Shown here in pieces: positions 37,001 to 48,100 of a stretch of DNA of 64,000 nt (its first letter is position 1; each line of letters begins with the position of its first letter). The stretch lies in contig JAEUWP010000077.1 in assembly GCA_018524725.1 (NCBI GenBank), forward strand, positions 1-64,000. The letters run 5' to 3'. The stretch is from Podaxis mareebaensis (lineage: Eukaryota; Basidiomycota; Agaricomycetes; Agaricales; Agaricaceae). A model generated the notes under the pieces. That model was not told the DNA's origin. It made no database searches and saw nothing but the letters and a program-made list of their open reading frames with translations. The translations under genes and the position numbers were made by a program.

Positions 37001-37217
37001 TGGTCAAGGTCGACGAGTTATTGGAATCGCTCGAACGGAGACTCAAAGGGGTGTACGGAGTTGAGGGTGTAATTGGGGACCTATAGAAAGACTGTGTATG
37101 GCGATGTTGCTGAGGAGGGGCTCTCTGTGGCGTAACCGGGTAGTGTTTGGATGTACGAGATACCGCGGGCGACGTTGGGACGGAATACGAGTGGAATGCA
37201 GGCTGGAGGGGGGACAT
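34006..37217 (-). CDS. RING-finger plus RRM protein
   Basis: Exons recognised: 36797..37217, 36665..36745, 36331..36632, 35197..36282, 34694..35149, then several small 3' exons ending at the stop 34006..34008. A C3HC4 RING-like motif reads CSVCLCQ, LKPCDHPLCSACL, CAVCKRG near the middle of the large exon. An RRM follows (VVLRIDNVPW joined over an intron to DITPSQVVTWL, then LSHAYIEI). The N-terminus is Ser/Pro-rich and the C-terminus has a predicted helix (FGELAKEFGVEAELVQALAQRL). RING+RRM architecture suggests an E3 ligase that binds RNA, as in Mip1/CNOT4-like factors, but I cannot assign orthology. Exons downstream of 34694 are clear in coding character (SKFPSDVDSRVFWSSGIRDML) but the phase at the first of them does not match, so a micro-exon is probably missing from this model. 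One intron is only 32 nt. Confidence 0.68.
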
Positions 37218-38545
37218 GGCGGTAAGCAACAACCAGCAACACCTGGTTGTCACACCCGAACTGTGACAACCAACATCGACGCGATGTGTCACGTCACATG
37301 TACACTCGCGTCTTCATCATGTGCACAGTTTAACGCACTCGAATGCTATTTGCAGAGGAACAATGTGGGCACGAATTTGTTATGTTATGCCGTCCATCTT
37401 AAAAAGCGCCCGATCACTGCCGCCAGCAGGCAGAAGTGACAATCAGGTTATCGCGCTGCTTTGCATGAGCCGAGTGCAAGTCAGGGTCCAATTAACCCGA
37501 TCTCCATCAACTAATTTCCTGGAGTTATTTTGCTTTCTCACTTAAGCAAAATCTCACGGCACAATTACAACTAACCACACGCGAATCTTCATAATTCCCA
37601 GCGTGAAGAGTTCCGGTCCCATTGAAACAGGAGAACATTATGTCACGATATCGCTGCCGTGGCTGGAGCGGCAACCTTCAGAACCGAAAGGTGCTTCTAT
37701 GTGGCTAGACAATCAGCGGAGGAATGGAAGTACTATATGATGGAGCGCCCAGCACATTGACCACTCAAGTACTTACATGCTGGTGCCGTGGGAGATTGCT
37801 GTGCTCTCAGGTGGACCCCTTGAGTCACCTTACCAACCAAGGCACTACAATGATGGGCCTCAACTCAGGTTAACGGCGTACGTCAACAGTCGACCACTCC
37901 GTGTAGAATAAACCCCTGTCCCAAAATTGTGGCGGATCAAAGTCGTGCACTGTATCGATAAAGATTGCTATCCACTTATCCAGAATTGGCATCTCTCTTG
38001 ACGCCGCCTTCTACCTTACAGCATTGACATTGCTTCTAATTCAGTATGATAGCACGGTGCAAAACAGAGGCCGTAACATACTGATATATAAATCCACAAA
38101 TCACGGCCTGAAAGATCCAACCCCCTCAAGTTTCTCCCCATCCTGGCTTCTCTGCTACTGCATGCCTCATCCTAAACGGTGGGTAAATTAACAACATTCT
38201 TGGTTAATCCATCCCGCTTACTGTTTTCAATTTTTCTTCCACCGCTGTTCTTCCTATAGGTTCATTGACGTCCGTTCTGCTTGAACCCAGACAGGTAAGG
38301 CAGTAAGGTGAGGTTCTCCCCACTCCCGCATTTCTCTAACTTTTTACAGCGGTGAGAAGACAAAGGTAGGTTATTATCCAGTTATGAGAGAAACGAACCA
38401 TGAAGCAAGTACAAGACCAACCAACTCCTCAAAGCAAGTACAAGTCTGAGTGATGAACGACAGTAGAATCGACTGAACCCCTTCACAGCGGGGTATTCTA
38501 TACCACATGCCACAGAGCTGAGGAAGCCCCAAGTAGACACCGCAA
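37218..38545. other. Intergenic
   Basis: Upstream flank of the RING/RRM gene followed by sequence with no supported gene or RNA. Confidence 0.45.
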
Positions 38546-38686
38546 ACACTGGACTTACAAGCCAACGTAAAGACCCTCTGAGCTATGACCGCATTGACTC
38601 CAAGAGTTGCATGCAGTGTAAACCAAGGGATCCACTCTTGAAGTCAATGCGATGAGCAGTGTCACATTGACTTGTAGGTCCAGTGT
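38546..38686. repeat. Long imperfect inverted repeat
   Basis: Left arm from 38546 (ACACTGGACTTACAAGCCAA) and right arm ending at 38686 are reverse complements over most of their length; the inner arms CGCATTGACTCCAAGAGT and its partner at 38634-38651 also pair. The arms are about 60 bp with a loop of about 25 bp. It could be a MITE-like element or a hairpin RNA source; no flanking target duplication was established. Confidence 0.7.
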
Positions 38687-38689
38687 ACG

Positions 38690-38990
38690 AGCGAATGTTG
38701 AGTGCTAGGTGTGGCGGCTACCCCAGGTCTGTGACGCGTAGTATGGAGTCCTGGGGAAGGGCCGTCTCCAAAAAGATGGTCCTCGTGCTCCCTTGTCGTT
38801 GGGCCCCAGGCTGAAGTCCCATCCGAGTCTGGGTGGGGCGGACTAAAGCACGTTAACCAATACCCTTCAAGGCAAGTAATACTGGTGCGGTAACTATCGA
38901 GAGCGGCACTTCGGCGCCCGCTCTCTATCCCTCCGGGAGAGAACCTATGCTATAGAAAACTGATGCGATGGAGCACAGCACGCATACGTG
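38690..38990. other. GC-rich block with several stem-loops
   Basis: Perfect local stems include 38721-38727 with 38750-38756 (7 bp, CCCCAGG), 38899-38906 with 38918-38925 (8 bp, GAGAGCGG) and a 5-bp CCCAG/CTGGG pair at 38815-38833. No open frame crosses it. The density of pairing contrasts with the AT-rich flanks and suggests a structured transcript or a transposon untranslated region. Confidence 0.4.
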
Positions 38991-40127
38991 AGACCTTGAA
39001 GTGGATTGGGATGTCACGGAAGCTATTGTAGGACACGGCAAGGGAACGTCTTATAGTCAGTGGCAACCAAATCATACTCAGATACTTAACATGCTGACCG
39101 TTGCTGCCAGTTATCTCTCGTCCGCCCCTGTTGTCTCTTCGATGTACAAAACAAAAAGGGTCTGACGCCGTTTTCTACAGAAGCTTGGCGAAGAACAAAG
39201 GTCGCCATTTTTAGTACACGATTGAAAAGGGTTGTTATCCCGATTTGCCGGGCGGTTTCATGCTGTGTTCGAGGTTGCCGTGGGCCGCTCGCCCCTCTTT
39301 CAATGCAGAGCCAACTTGGACCAACTCCACCCTTACTCTCACTGCGGAGGTGCCGGTATCCAGCTACAACATCCGATCTCCAACTTCACCATCATTGCAA
39401 TGCACATGCTAAGCTATGTTGAGAGTCTAGGGTTTCGGACGTGCAAATCCTCCCTCGTCCCACCAACTCCAGCAAAACACAGCTTGATCCCCCCTCGGCA
39501 TCTTCATCCTTATGCGCAACGCTCCAAGCCCAAACTCATAAACATAACCCAACAGCTCAATAAGAAGCAGATTCACCGCGCCCGAGTCCCACCTTGAACT
39601 CTCCCGAGAGTCTGGCGCTCAAAGAGAAAGAGGTCATCGGGCCGGCAGAAATCCCGTCCGCCCAAGCGCTTCCCAGTGCCTGGCGGATTTTACCATGGGC
39701 GGACAATGGACGGACAATTTACATGGTACTCAGAGCCAAATTATCGGAAAGGATCTAACCACATGACGCGCACTACTCCTTGTACTCCTGATAAGCAAAG
39801 CCTCGACAAGTAGGGATTAGCGGTCAGTAGGTGGTTGGACTGCCGCGGCGCGGTGCTATGAAAAAGTATTGGGTTCGATGGGCGGCATAATCTTAGCACG
39901 TATGTGAATGACATTTATTCTGTCAATATCAAATGAGTGGTATGTGAGATTAGGAGTAATCTACACCGCAAATAACCCAGAATAAATACATGTACAGTAT
40001 ACTATCCTACTCAATAACGTGAAGCTAATCATGGGTCTATCTATAATTAGGGTTTCAGCATATCAAGGTCAAAAATCACCACATAAGGGGGTGTAAGGAT
40101 CGCGCGGGGGGGGGGCCGGACGATCAT
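38991..40127. other. Intergenic
   Basis: No supported gene. An open frame at 39232..39597 on the plus strand has no recognisable domain. A run of about ten G residues lies near 40107-40116, just beyond the helicase stop codon. Confidence 0.45.
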
Positions 40128-42477
40128 CTAAAAGGGCCACTCCCGGCTTTCCCTCGCCTCCCTTCTTCCTCCATTCCACTCCCTCCTACCATCTCTACCA
40201 CCGCCCCTCTCACCGCCATTCCAACTCCAACTCCTCCCCTCGTTCCTCTCACCGCCATTCCAACTCCTATTCCTCCCCTCGTTCCTCTCACCGCCATTCC
40301 AACTCCTACTCCTCCCCTCATTCCTCTCCCCATCCCTCTCCCTCCCCCTCCCTCTTCCATACTCCTCCCTCACCCTCTGCTGCCCTCTAGACGCCCACGC
40401 ATCCCTCCTCGGCTCCCTAAACCCTCCCTTTCTAACCCTATCCATCTTCCCGTCATTCCCAATCCCCATCCGCTCCAAAAACGACTTCGAAACGACTGGT
40501 GCCTGCGCCATCCCACACGCCTGCACACACCACTGCTTACACTCTTCCAACACCTCCATCTTACGCACTTTCATCTCCTGCGTCTTGCCCAAATAATACC
40601 CAAGCAACGACATAAACGTCTCGCTCACGGCCTCCTCGTTCATCTTCGTTATCACCTCACTCACAGTCCGTGGGATATCCTCCAGCATGGGTGCCACAGT
40701 GGGTTTGAACAACGATCCGCGCCTTGCAGTTGGAGCTTGACCCCCGCAGAAAGCTTTAGGATCCGCATCGTGTGCTTTGGCAAGTTCGAGTGTTTGCGCG
40801 GTAAGGTCATCTACCGTGAGTGGCTTGAGTGGAACTTCCGTCATCTGCCACGACACGAACCCGCGTTCCCAAGGTAAGAGAATCAAATCACCGCGACCTT
40901 GAGTACCTGCGCGGCCAGTCCGTCCAACACGATGAACGTACTGTTCCGCACTAGACGGAATACCAACTTGAATGACACGAGTGACGCCAGGGTAATCCAC
41001 ACCTCTAGCAGACACGTCTGACGTGATGAGCACGCTCGCACCCGATTTATCGTTCCTGAAGTAATTCGAGGCCTTCGTTCGGGATTCCATGGACTTCTTC
41101 GAGTGGATCTCGTAGATACTCGTATTCCTCCCAGCAGGTAACGTATCCCTCGCAATTGCCCTCAACAACTCGGCAAACAGTTGCGTCATCTTCGTCGTAG
41201 GGAGGAAAATGATACTCTTGGATTTACCAGGATTCGCAAGTTGGTCGTGCGCGAGTACGCGGAGGATGTGTGGGATCTGGTGTGCAGCAGATGGGAGGAC
41301 AGTGTGATATTGTGGAATGTGGGCGTGTACGGGAGAAGTATCTTCGGAGACACAGTTGATATATTTGTGGTGTTTGGCGAGGGATGCACGTGAAACATCA
41401 CGGATCGCGCGGGAGACTGTAGCAGAGAAGAGGAACGTCTGGCGTTCTGGAGCTTTGGGCATGAACTGCTGGATGCCGAGGATGTCGGGTTGGAAACCCA
41501 TGTCAAGAAGCGTGTCGGCCTCATCCAGGATGAGCTATTGCATGGGACGAGTTACTGAGGGCCTGAAAATGGATTTGACGATACGTACGGTTTGAGTATG
41601 AGCAACACTATCCGCAACTTCCTTCGACGACTCCAACATATCCCGCAACCGACCAGGGGTGGCCACGATAATATCATGCCTACCCCTCTGGAAGTTCCTT
41701 AACTGCCGCGACTTGCTCTCGCCTCCCACAAACAACTGCACCTCAAAGCCCTCAATATGCTTCGTCAACTTGATGGCTTCCTGCGCAATCTGCGTGGCAA
41801 GCTCCCTCGTAGGACTGATGACAACAACGCCCGTATGGGTTCTCGCAAACCTTTTCTGGGAAGACTCTGTGAGCAGCTCGCTAGGCTTGAGTCCCGTATC
41901 CCTGGTACTCTTGGCAGCGTATGCCTCGATAGCCTTCAAGCGTGCCTCCACTGCTGGAATCAAGAACGCGAGTGTCTTGCCAGTACCAGTTTTTGCTCGG
42001 ACGAGAAGATCTCTCGGGATGCTTGGTGGGTTTTGGGAGTTGTAGGGTTCAGCGATTTCTGGAAGGAGTGGCAACACTTGTGCTTGGACGGGAGACATGG
42101 TAGTAAGCTTGAAAGGCCCCTTCGTAAGGGCACGGAGGATCCTCTTGTCGAGGACACCTTTCAGCGACTCGAACTCGGGCAGCTTCTCCTCGCCGTCTAC
42201 GTCCTCAACGTCCAATGGTGCGGTGGCCGTTTCAGTTTCCGTAACGCGCAAGGAGGCGACGGATGACTGCTGTCGGGTAATTAGGGGTATAGACCTGAGC
42301 AGAACTGTAATCATAGATGTTAAGCAAAGTGTTCGGAGTGAATGAAAAGGAAGACTGACCATTGTTGCTGGGTTTTGCAGCGAGGAGGACAAAGGAGCGA
42401 CCAAGGATGGGACCAGAGCCAACTCTAGGACGGATGAGAGTGGTGCGTGCGACCCGCGCCCAGATTGAAGACGACAT
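40128..42477 (-). CDS. DEAD-box RNA helicase, mitochondrial (Mss116-like)
   Basis: Three exons (42360..42477, 41589..42304, 40128..41534) give 746 aa; phases match. The first 40 residues are Arg/Ser/Ala-rich without acids (MSSSIWARVARTTLIRPRVG), a good mitochondrial presequence. Motifs in order: Q-motif region (TTMSPVQAQVLP), I AKTGTGKT at 143-150, Ia PTRELATQ at 204-211, TPGRL, II DEAD at 282-285 (just after an intron), III SAT, V TSDVSARGVDYPG, VI YVHRVGRTGRAG. ATP-dependent RNA unwinding in mitochondria (intron splicing, translation) is the expected role of Mss116-type proteins. The C-terminal 120 residues are Arg/Gly/Glu-rich with a 13-residue tandem repeat, likely for nonspecific RNA binding. 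Confidence 0.88.
40218..40334 (-). repeat. Three 39-bp coding repeats in the helicase tail
   Basis: Three adjacent 39-bp units each encode a 13-residue unit of the type WNGGERNEGRSRS. The units differ by a few bases, so copy number may vary between strains. Confidence 0.88.
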
Positions 42478-43483
42478 AAGTGAGCCGGTCAGTGAATCCC
42501 AGAAGACAACTCAAGCTCGCCGACGAACCGAGTGTTTGGTGAAGGGAGTGCTGCTAAAAATTTAGTATTTACATAGGGACTTGTTCGCACGTGACACTTT
42601 GCTCAAGGGCCGTGATGCCGATTCAAGACCAGCCAAATGACGATACCCTTCTGCTATGGGGACCAAAATGTTAGATGAACAACCGCCATCCTCGTTCGCG
42701 CTGGACGAAATCTCTGATCCTCTATCCCCATCCCCCGGTCCCAAACATAGTGCCCCCGTCTTCAGACGAGGGTCCCGTGACCCCTCCGAATTCACACAGA
42801 AATACTTTAGGCCCGTTGGCTATACTATTTACATATGGCAGTCGATGTCAACTGAACGTTGGGGCGACATCTCGTGTGACAATCAGGTATGCAACGTTAG
42901 CTAGGTATTATTCACCGATATTGAAATAGCCTAGTGCTCCAGGATAAAACTGCTTGCCTTTACGCCAGGCATCCATGAAATATGTATCAGAGCGGAGGAG
43001 CGTTCAACTTGCTTGTTCGTGGCAAGGTGAGTGTCACAGAGCGTCGCCATCCGTTAATACTAAACGGGTTCGCACAGATTCACTCGTTACAAGTCATCAG
43101 CATCAATCAAAGTCCATAGCACATAAAAAGTGAATACAAAGGAAGTGTAGTACACAGGGAACGTGGAAGCTTGAGCAGAAAAGCATACTCTCAATTATGG
43201 AATCACATCAACAACCATACAGGCAAACAACTACTCATCAAAATCATACACCACACATCAATACTCGTAGCAGCACTCCCAGTAATAATAGTACTATGGA
43301 TATACCACCGGGTCCACCTGGTAATGCATATCCACACCCGGCGGGCAAGATAACTGAGTAACAAAGTTCGGGATCATCTATGCACACCACCATCCACAGT
43401 TTATGGATCCACGTGGTAGAAGAGCAATTCGAAACCAATGAATAAATTTAAGACTTATCCAGTAATTCAGTTCGCCAAGGGAG
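42478..43483. other. Intergenic, upstream of the DEAD-box gene
   Basis: Contains the helicase promoter region on the minus strand. The plus-strand frames near 42656-42930 have no domain and are not supported. Confidence 0.45.
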
Positions 43484-44047
43484 TCAAAGAAGACGATGTA
43501 CCATAGGACACCACGGGAAACTCGGAAAGGCCATAGTACCCCCCGAGGCAAAATGAAGCCGCTGGTTCAGCGCTAGCAGGATCTGGCGGACTAGGTATCC
43601 TCGGGTCAGGATAGAGCACTCGATCTTTAATACTAAATTCCGTGTATCCATCACACGAGTCGCAGGTCTACCAACCCACCAAGTCACATCAATAATCCCT
43701 TTACAGCAAACGCATATCATGATGAAGAGTCCATTTATCTCCCCGGAATTCACAACTTTCACACTCAACCACCTTTCCTGACCTTCGTCGGGCTGATATA
43801 ATGCCTGGATCGTAAACCTCCACATCATCGTGTCCGTTAAATGTCCCGTGACGAACTGAACAGCTCTTTCCAGGTACATGCTGGGGTACCCAAACCCGTT
43901 ACAAAACTGTGAATGGTCCCCTTCGCAGGTCACTATACAGCGGCAGTTCTTGACAATTTCCGAAGAGGACTCACGCCACAATGACTTTTGAACGAGAATA
44001 AAATAGGCGGCTACACACCGTTGTTGTTGGGAAAGCAACCCGGCCAA
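43484..44047 (-). CDS. Possible WSC-domain protein fragment
   Basis: A 187-codon open frame, probably beginning within a longer gene. Residues about 34-60 read NCRCIVTCEGDHSQFCNGFG, matching the Cys spacing (C-x3-C-x-G-D-x4-C-x-G) of the C-terminal half of a WSC carbohydrate-binding domain. The next part (MMWRFTIQALYQPDEGQERW) has coding character but no family I recognise. The N-terminal half of the WSC domain, a signal peptide and an obvious start are missing, so this may be a partial exon or a remnant. Confidence 0.38.
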   Translation of the reverse strand: MAGLLSQQQRCVAAYFILVQKSLWRESSSEIVKNCRCIVTCEGDHSQFCNGFGYPSMYLERAVQFVTGHLTDTMMWRFTIQALYQPDEGQERWLSVKVVNSGEINGLFIMICVCCKGIIDVTWWVGRPATRVMDTRNLVLKIECSILTRGYLVRQILLALNQRLHFASGGTMAFPSFPWCPMVHRLL

Positions 44048-45102
44048 TATCCCCGCCTGAGCGACACCTCACCCAAACGACCTCTTAGACCGTCCCGGAC
44101 ATGCCGTATAGGAAAAGATCGCTGGAAAACCACCTTATAGCAAAGGAACTGCGAGATCTAAACCTGAAGGATCGTGATCTTTGGCGAGGATTATTGGCGT
44201 GGATGTGGGAGGCTATAAAGGATATAGCTGCGAAGAATGGCGGCGCTGATATGAATGTGGCTGAGCCTGGTGGGATGTTCGAAGATGTGTGTTGCGGTGC
44301 GTAGAGGTGGTGGCATGGAGAATAGATCGGCATATGCTATGTAGAAGTGCGAGCTTAGGCCAGGGGTCGAAGAGCAGAATGGCGGTATAGGTGTAAAGGA
44401 CAACAAGTATGGGTGATAAGCCCCAGAAAGAACGCCGGAAATTTGTGTTGATTCTAAGCGAATCAATCAAGGCCTTGGGACATTTGATGGATGCTTGGTC
44501 AGGTCGATCGTTTGTTCAACTCCCTTCATGACGTCTGTCCGACAATCCGTCCTACATAGCTTGACAATACTACAAGTTTCATATTACAACTGCGTGCACA
44601 TAAGTTCAACACACAACGCAAGACAAATGCCCATCGACCAATAAGGAAGGTAAGGACATCTACCTTCAGCACGACGTACCTGCCACCGTTATCCACCGCA
44701 TCCTCAAAATATAACCGATCCGAATAAGCAAGGTAAGCTATTACATGTCTCTTCATAGGTAGTATACTAACATGAGCCGTCCTTAGATGGAGGGGAAGAA
44801 AGTCCCTTGTGAGTGTAACCGCTGTGGTCGGAGATACCAAGTTGCACCCAAAACTCGGCACAAGCACCTGAAAAATTCGGAGCGTCTTCCCAACTCACAA
44901 AGTCGTTCAGTCAGTTTCCAAGGTGGCATTGACAGGGAAGGACTTTTGAGGACTTTGACACCGAGCGCTACTCTAATACCTCGAGGCCAGCACATGCCAG
45001 TCCGTATATTAACCATGACTATTTCCTACCCCTCCCACACTGATCCTGCCTGTTCGTTGACCACCATCAGTCGTACACTCTTCCCGCACTTATCGGTTTA
45101 CA
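44048..45102. other. Intergenic with a zinc-knuckle-like coding fragment
   Basis: A plus-strand fragment at 44787-44890 reads KKVPCECNRCGRRYQ then TRHKHL. Its CxCxxC plus His/Arg pattern resembles the short N-terminal module of agaricomycete Plavaka-type transposase proteins, but nothing of the transposase core follows. Otherwise empty. Confidence 0.35.
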
Positions 45103-48100
45103 ATGTCGATTTTTTCGAAATTCTCCGAAGAAGGAAAGCGAGATACGTCGGCCCAATCTGCGAGAGACCAGGAGCGTCACAGCATCCCTGCACTCATTAG
45201 AAGCACCTTGGCTCCTGGGGTTCCTGCAGCTCCTGTCCTTCTAAGGGTTCAAACACCTCCCGCACCGGTTCTCTCAAGACCCCAAACCCCTTCTCTTCCT
45301 CCAGAGATTCCTCAGGCTCTCCCAGTCGCCCACGGCGCTTCTGCACCAGTTGCAAGGGCTTCTCACGGTCTCCCGACGCCCCAAAACCCATCTCCTCTTG
45401 CACCTGCGACCCCTCAGGCTCTACCAAGTATCCAAATCCCAGCAGCGCCCACTATTAAAGAATATGAGGAGGTCGTCCAGGTTCCGACCGCGCAGCAAAA
45501 TCCGCCAACGCGGCTCGAGAAAGCAACAGCAGTGAGCAGCACTGTCCTTCATGGATTAGCGGTCGTAGCAGAAGGACTCAGGGAATGTTCGGATCTCTGC
45601 CCACCCTTGAAAACTGCTGCCGTAGCGTTCTTGAGACTTCACAACATCTTCGATGTGCGTAAGCCATTTCCACTGAATTCATGTTATTGAGCTCCGATCG
45701 GCAGGGCGTATCCGCGAACGAGGAGGAGCTAAAAGGATTCGAGGCAAGATCGCATGCTATCCTATCATTGGTTCGAAGGTGCAAAGAAAAAGGAGTATTG
45801 GATGTGTTTGGAGATAGAGTCCAAAGTTTCTCCACGTGTGTATTGGCCTCGCTTTCTTGCTTTCGTATCTCATTTGTTTGGTGGTCTCATAGGGCTATCG
45901 AGCACTTGGCTGAAGCCGTCCAGGACTTGCAAAAATGGTATTTAGAGGCCCACAATGCCGAAGTTTCGAACGATGCTGGGATGATACAAGGGATGTTGAG
46001 GAGCCTCAACAGTGCTTGCGATCTTTTCCTGGTAGGCGTTCAACTATGGATCGTGCTCCTGCTTGCATGGTGTTCATCGCATTACGCAGATCGATATGCA
46101 ACCTCGCGCCAATGTAATCGTACAGGACATGTTGCAAGTAAGTGATTTCGCGCCTGAAGAAGCGCTTTCAACCTCATATATTCCATCAACAGATGCTGAA
46201 GTCCGGTAGGCTGCTCCTTAAGAGTGACAACTTGGGATGAAATGTTGAATTCGCTTTTCCCGAAGGTCACAAACAAGGAATGTTCAAAGATGCACACGAC
46301 TTTGTGATCAATCACCCGATAATGGTCGAAAATCAACACATTCACATCAACATGTCAAAAGTAAGTGATTTCGCGCCTGAGGAAGCGCTTTCAGCCTCAC
46401 ATATTCTATCAACAGACGCTGAAGTCCGGTGAGCTACTCCTTAAGAGTGACAACTTGGGATTCTCACATCATTACAGGTGTGATTGACAAACTTCGTTCC
46501 GAGGGCGCTTCATATAAAACCCGGCACTCCGCCTATGGCAATCCCACGGGGTGCATGCCCGGTACAAGCGTCAACGTCCTCAAAGAGTTGGACGCCCAGG
46601 CTTCTGACGAGCAGGGTGTTAAGGTGCATTGGCTTGCAGGAATGGCAGGCATCGGGAAGTCAACAATCGCGCAGTCGCTTTGCGAGCGCTTGAACCAACG
46701 GCAGATGCTTGGGGCGAGTTTCTTTTGCTCTCGTGCGTCAGAGAAAACGAAGGACGCGCGCCGCATCATCCCAGGTATTGCATATGGCTTTGCCAAGGGT
46801 TCACCTACTGTCACTGCGGAGCTCGTGAAAGTCCTGGAGAATGACCCGGATTTGGTGCAGTCGAATGACATGCAAGAGCAGTTCAACAAACTCGTTGCTG
46901 AACCGTTGCGGACCGCCGTCAACGGCTGGGTCGGGGTCTACAAGATTGTAGTCATCGATGCACTCGACGAATGCACAGACCCCAACCTCGTCCGGCGCCT
47001 CATCAAGGTCATTCTCAGTTCCGCTTCGGGCCTTCCCCTCAAGTTCTTCCTCGTCAGCAGAGCCGATGAATCCATTACTACCGCCTTCAATTCCTCGAAT
47101 GGTTCCCACAATACCTTCTTGCTTCACGAGGTCGAGAAAAGCGTAGTGGAGGGCGACATTCGAATGTATGTCAAAGCATCGCTAGTCGGGATCAAGAGGG
47201 ACTATGATCCGGACGAGGAGGATGGGTGGCCCCCCGATAGCCAATTGTCTCAAATTGTCAAGGATTCTGGGAAACTTTTTGTCTATGCAGTTACGGCAAC
47301 GCGTTATATTCGAGATGGCAAACGAGCCCGTTACAAAAAGCGACTCACTTCCTTGGCAAATCACACATGGAGCCCGCAACAAACGTCGGCTATCGATGGA
47401 CTGTATGGAGATATTGTTCAGCAAGCCTGTGATGGTCAGGAACGCAGAGAATTACCCTCCATGAGGACCCTTCTCTCGTTCGTCATATTCCTCCAACATC
47501 CGTTATCAATCAACGCTCTTTCCATGTTGTCGGGAATATCAGATCCCGCCGCCTATTTATCGCCACTCAACTCTGTCATTCACATCCCCCCTGGAAAAAA
47601 CGCTCGAGTCTCCCCATTTCATGCATCCTTCCCGGAATTCCTCATAGACCCTGATCGCTGCTCACCAGAACGCTTCTCCCCATTCGCCCCTCTCGTCCCC
47701 GCTGATGGTCACGCTGAACTTGCACTCAAATGCCTCGAGCTCATGAACCGGTCGCTCAAGTATAACATCTGCGATGTTCCTGAAGGATTGACTATCTCAC
47801 ATATGGACAGAACCAATCCTCCTGAAGATGCCAGCAAAATCCCCGAAGCACTCAAATACGCGTGCATTTACTGGGCCACCCATTTAAGTGAGGTCCGGGA
47901 CTCAAGCACGCCAGCCTTCACCCCCGTTATCCATGCTCTGCGCAACTTCCTGAAAACCCACATCCTACATTGGATAGAGTGTCTGAGTATTGTTGGTGAA
48001 CTGAGAGCAGGGGTTAAGTCGCTTCTCAATGCAAGTGCCGCTCTCTCTGTAAGTCTTAATCATGACAGAGCAAAGCCCATGTGCTGACATCATGGCAGCG

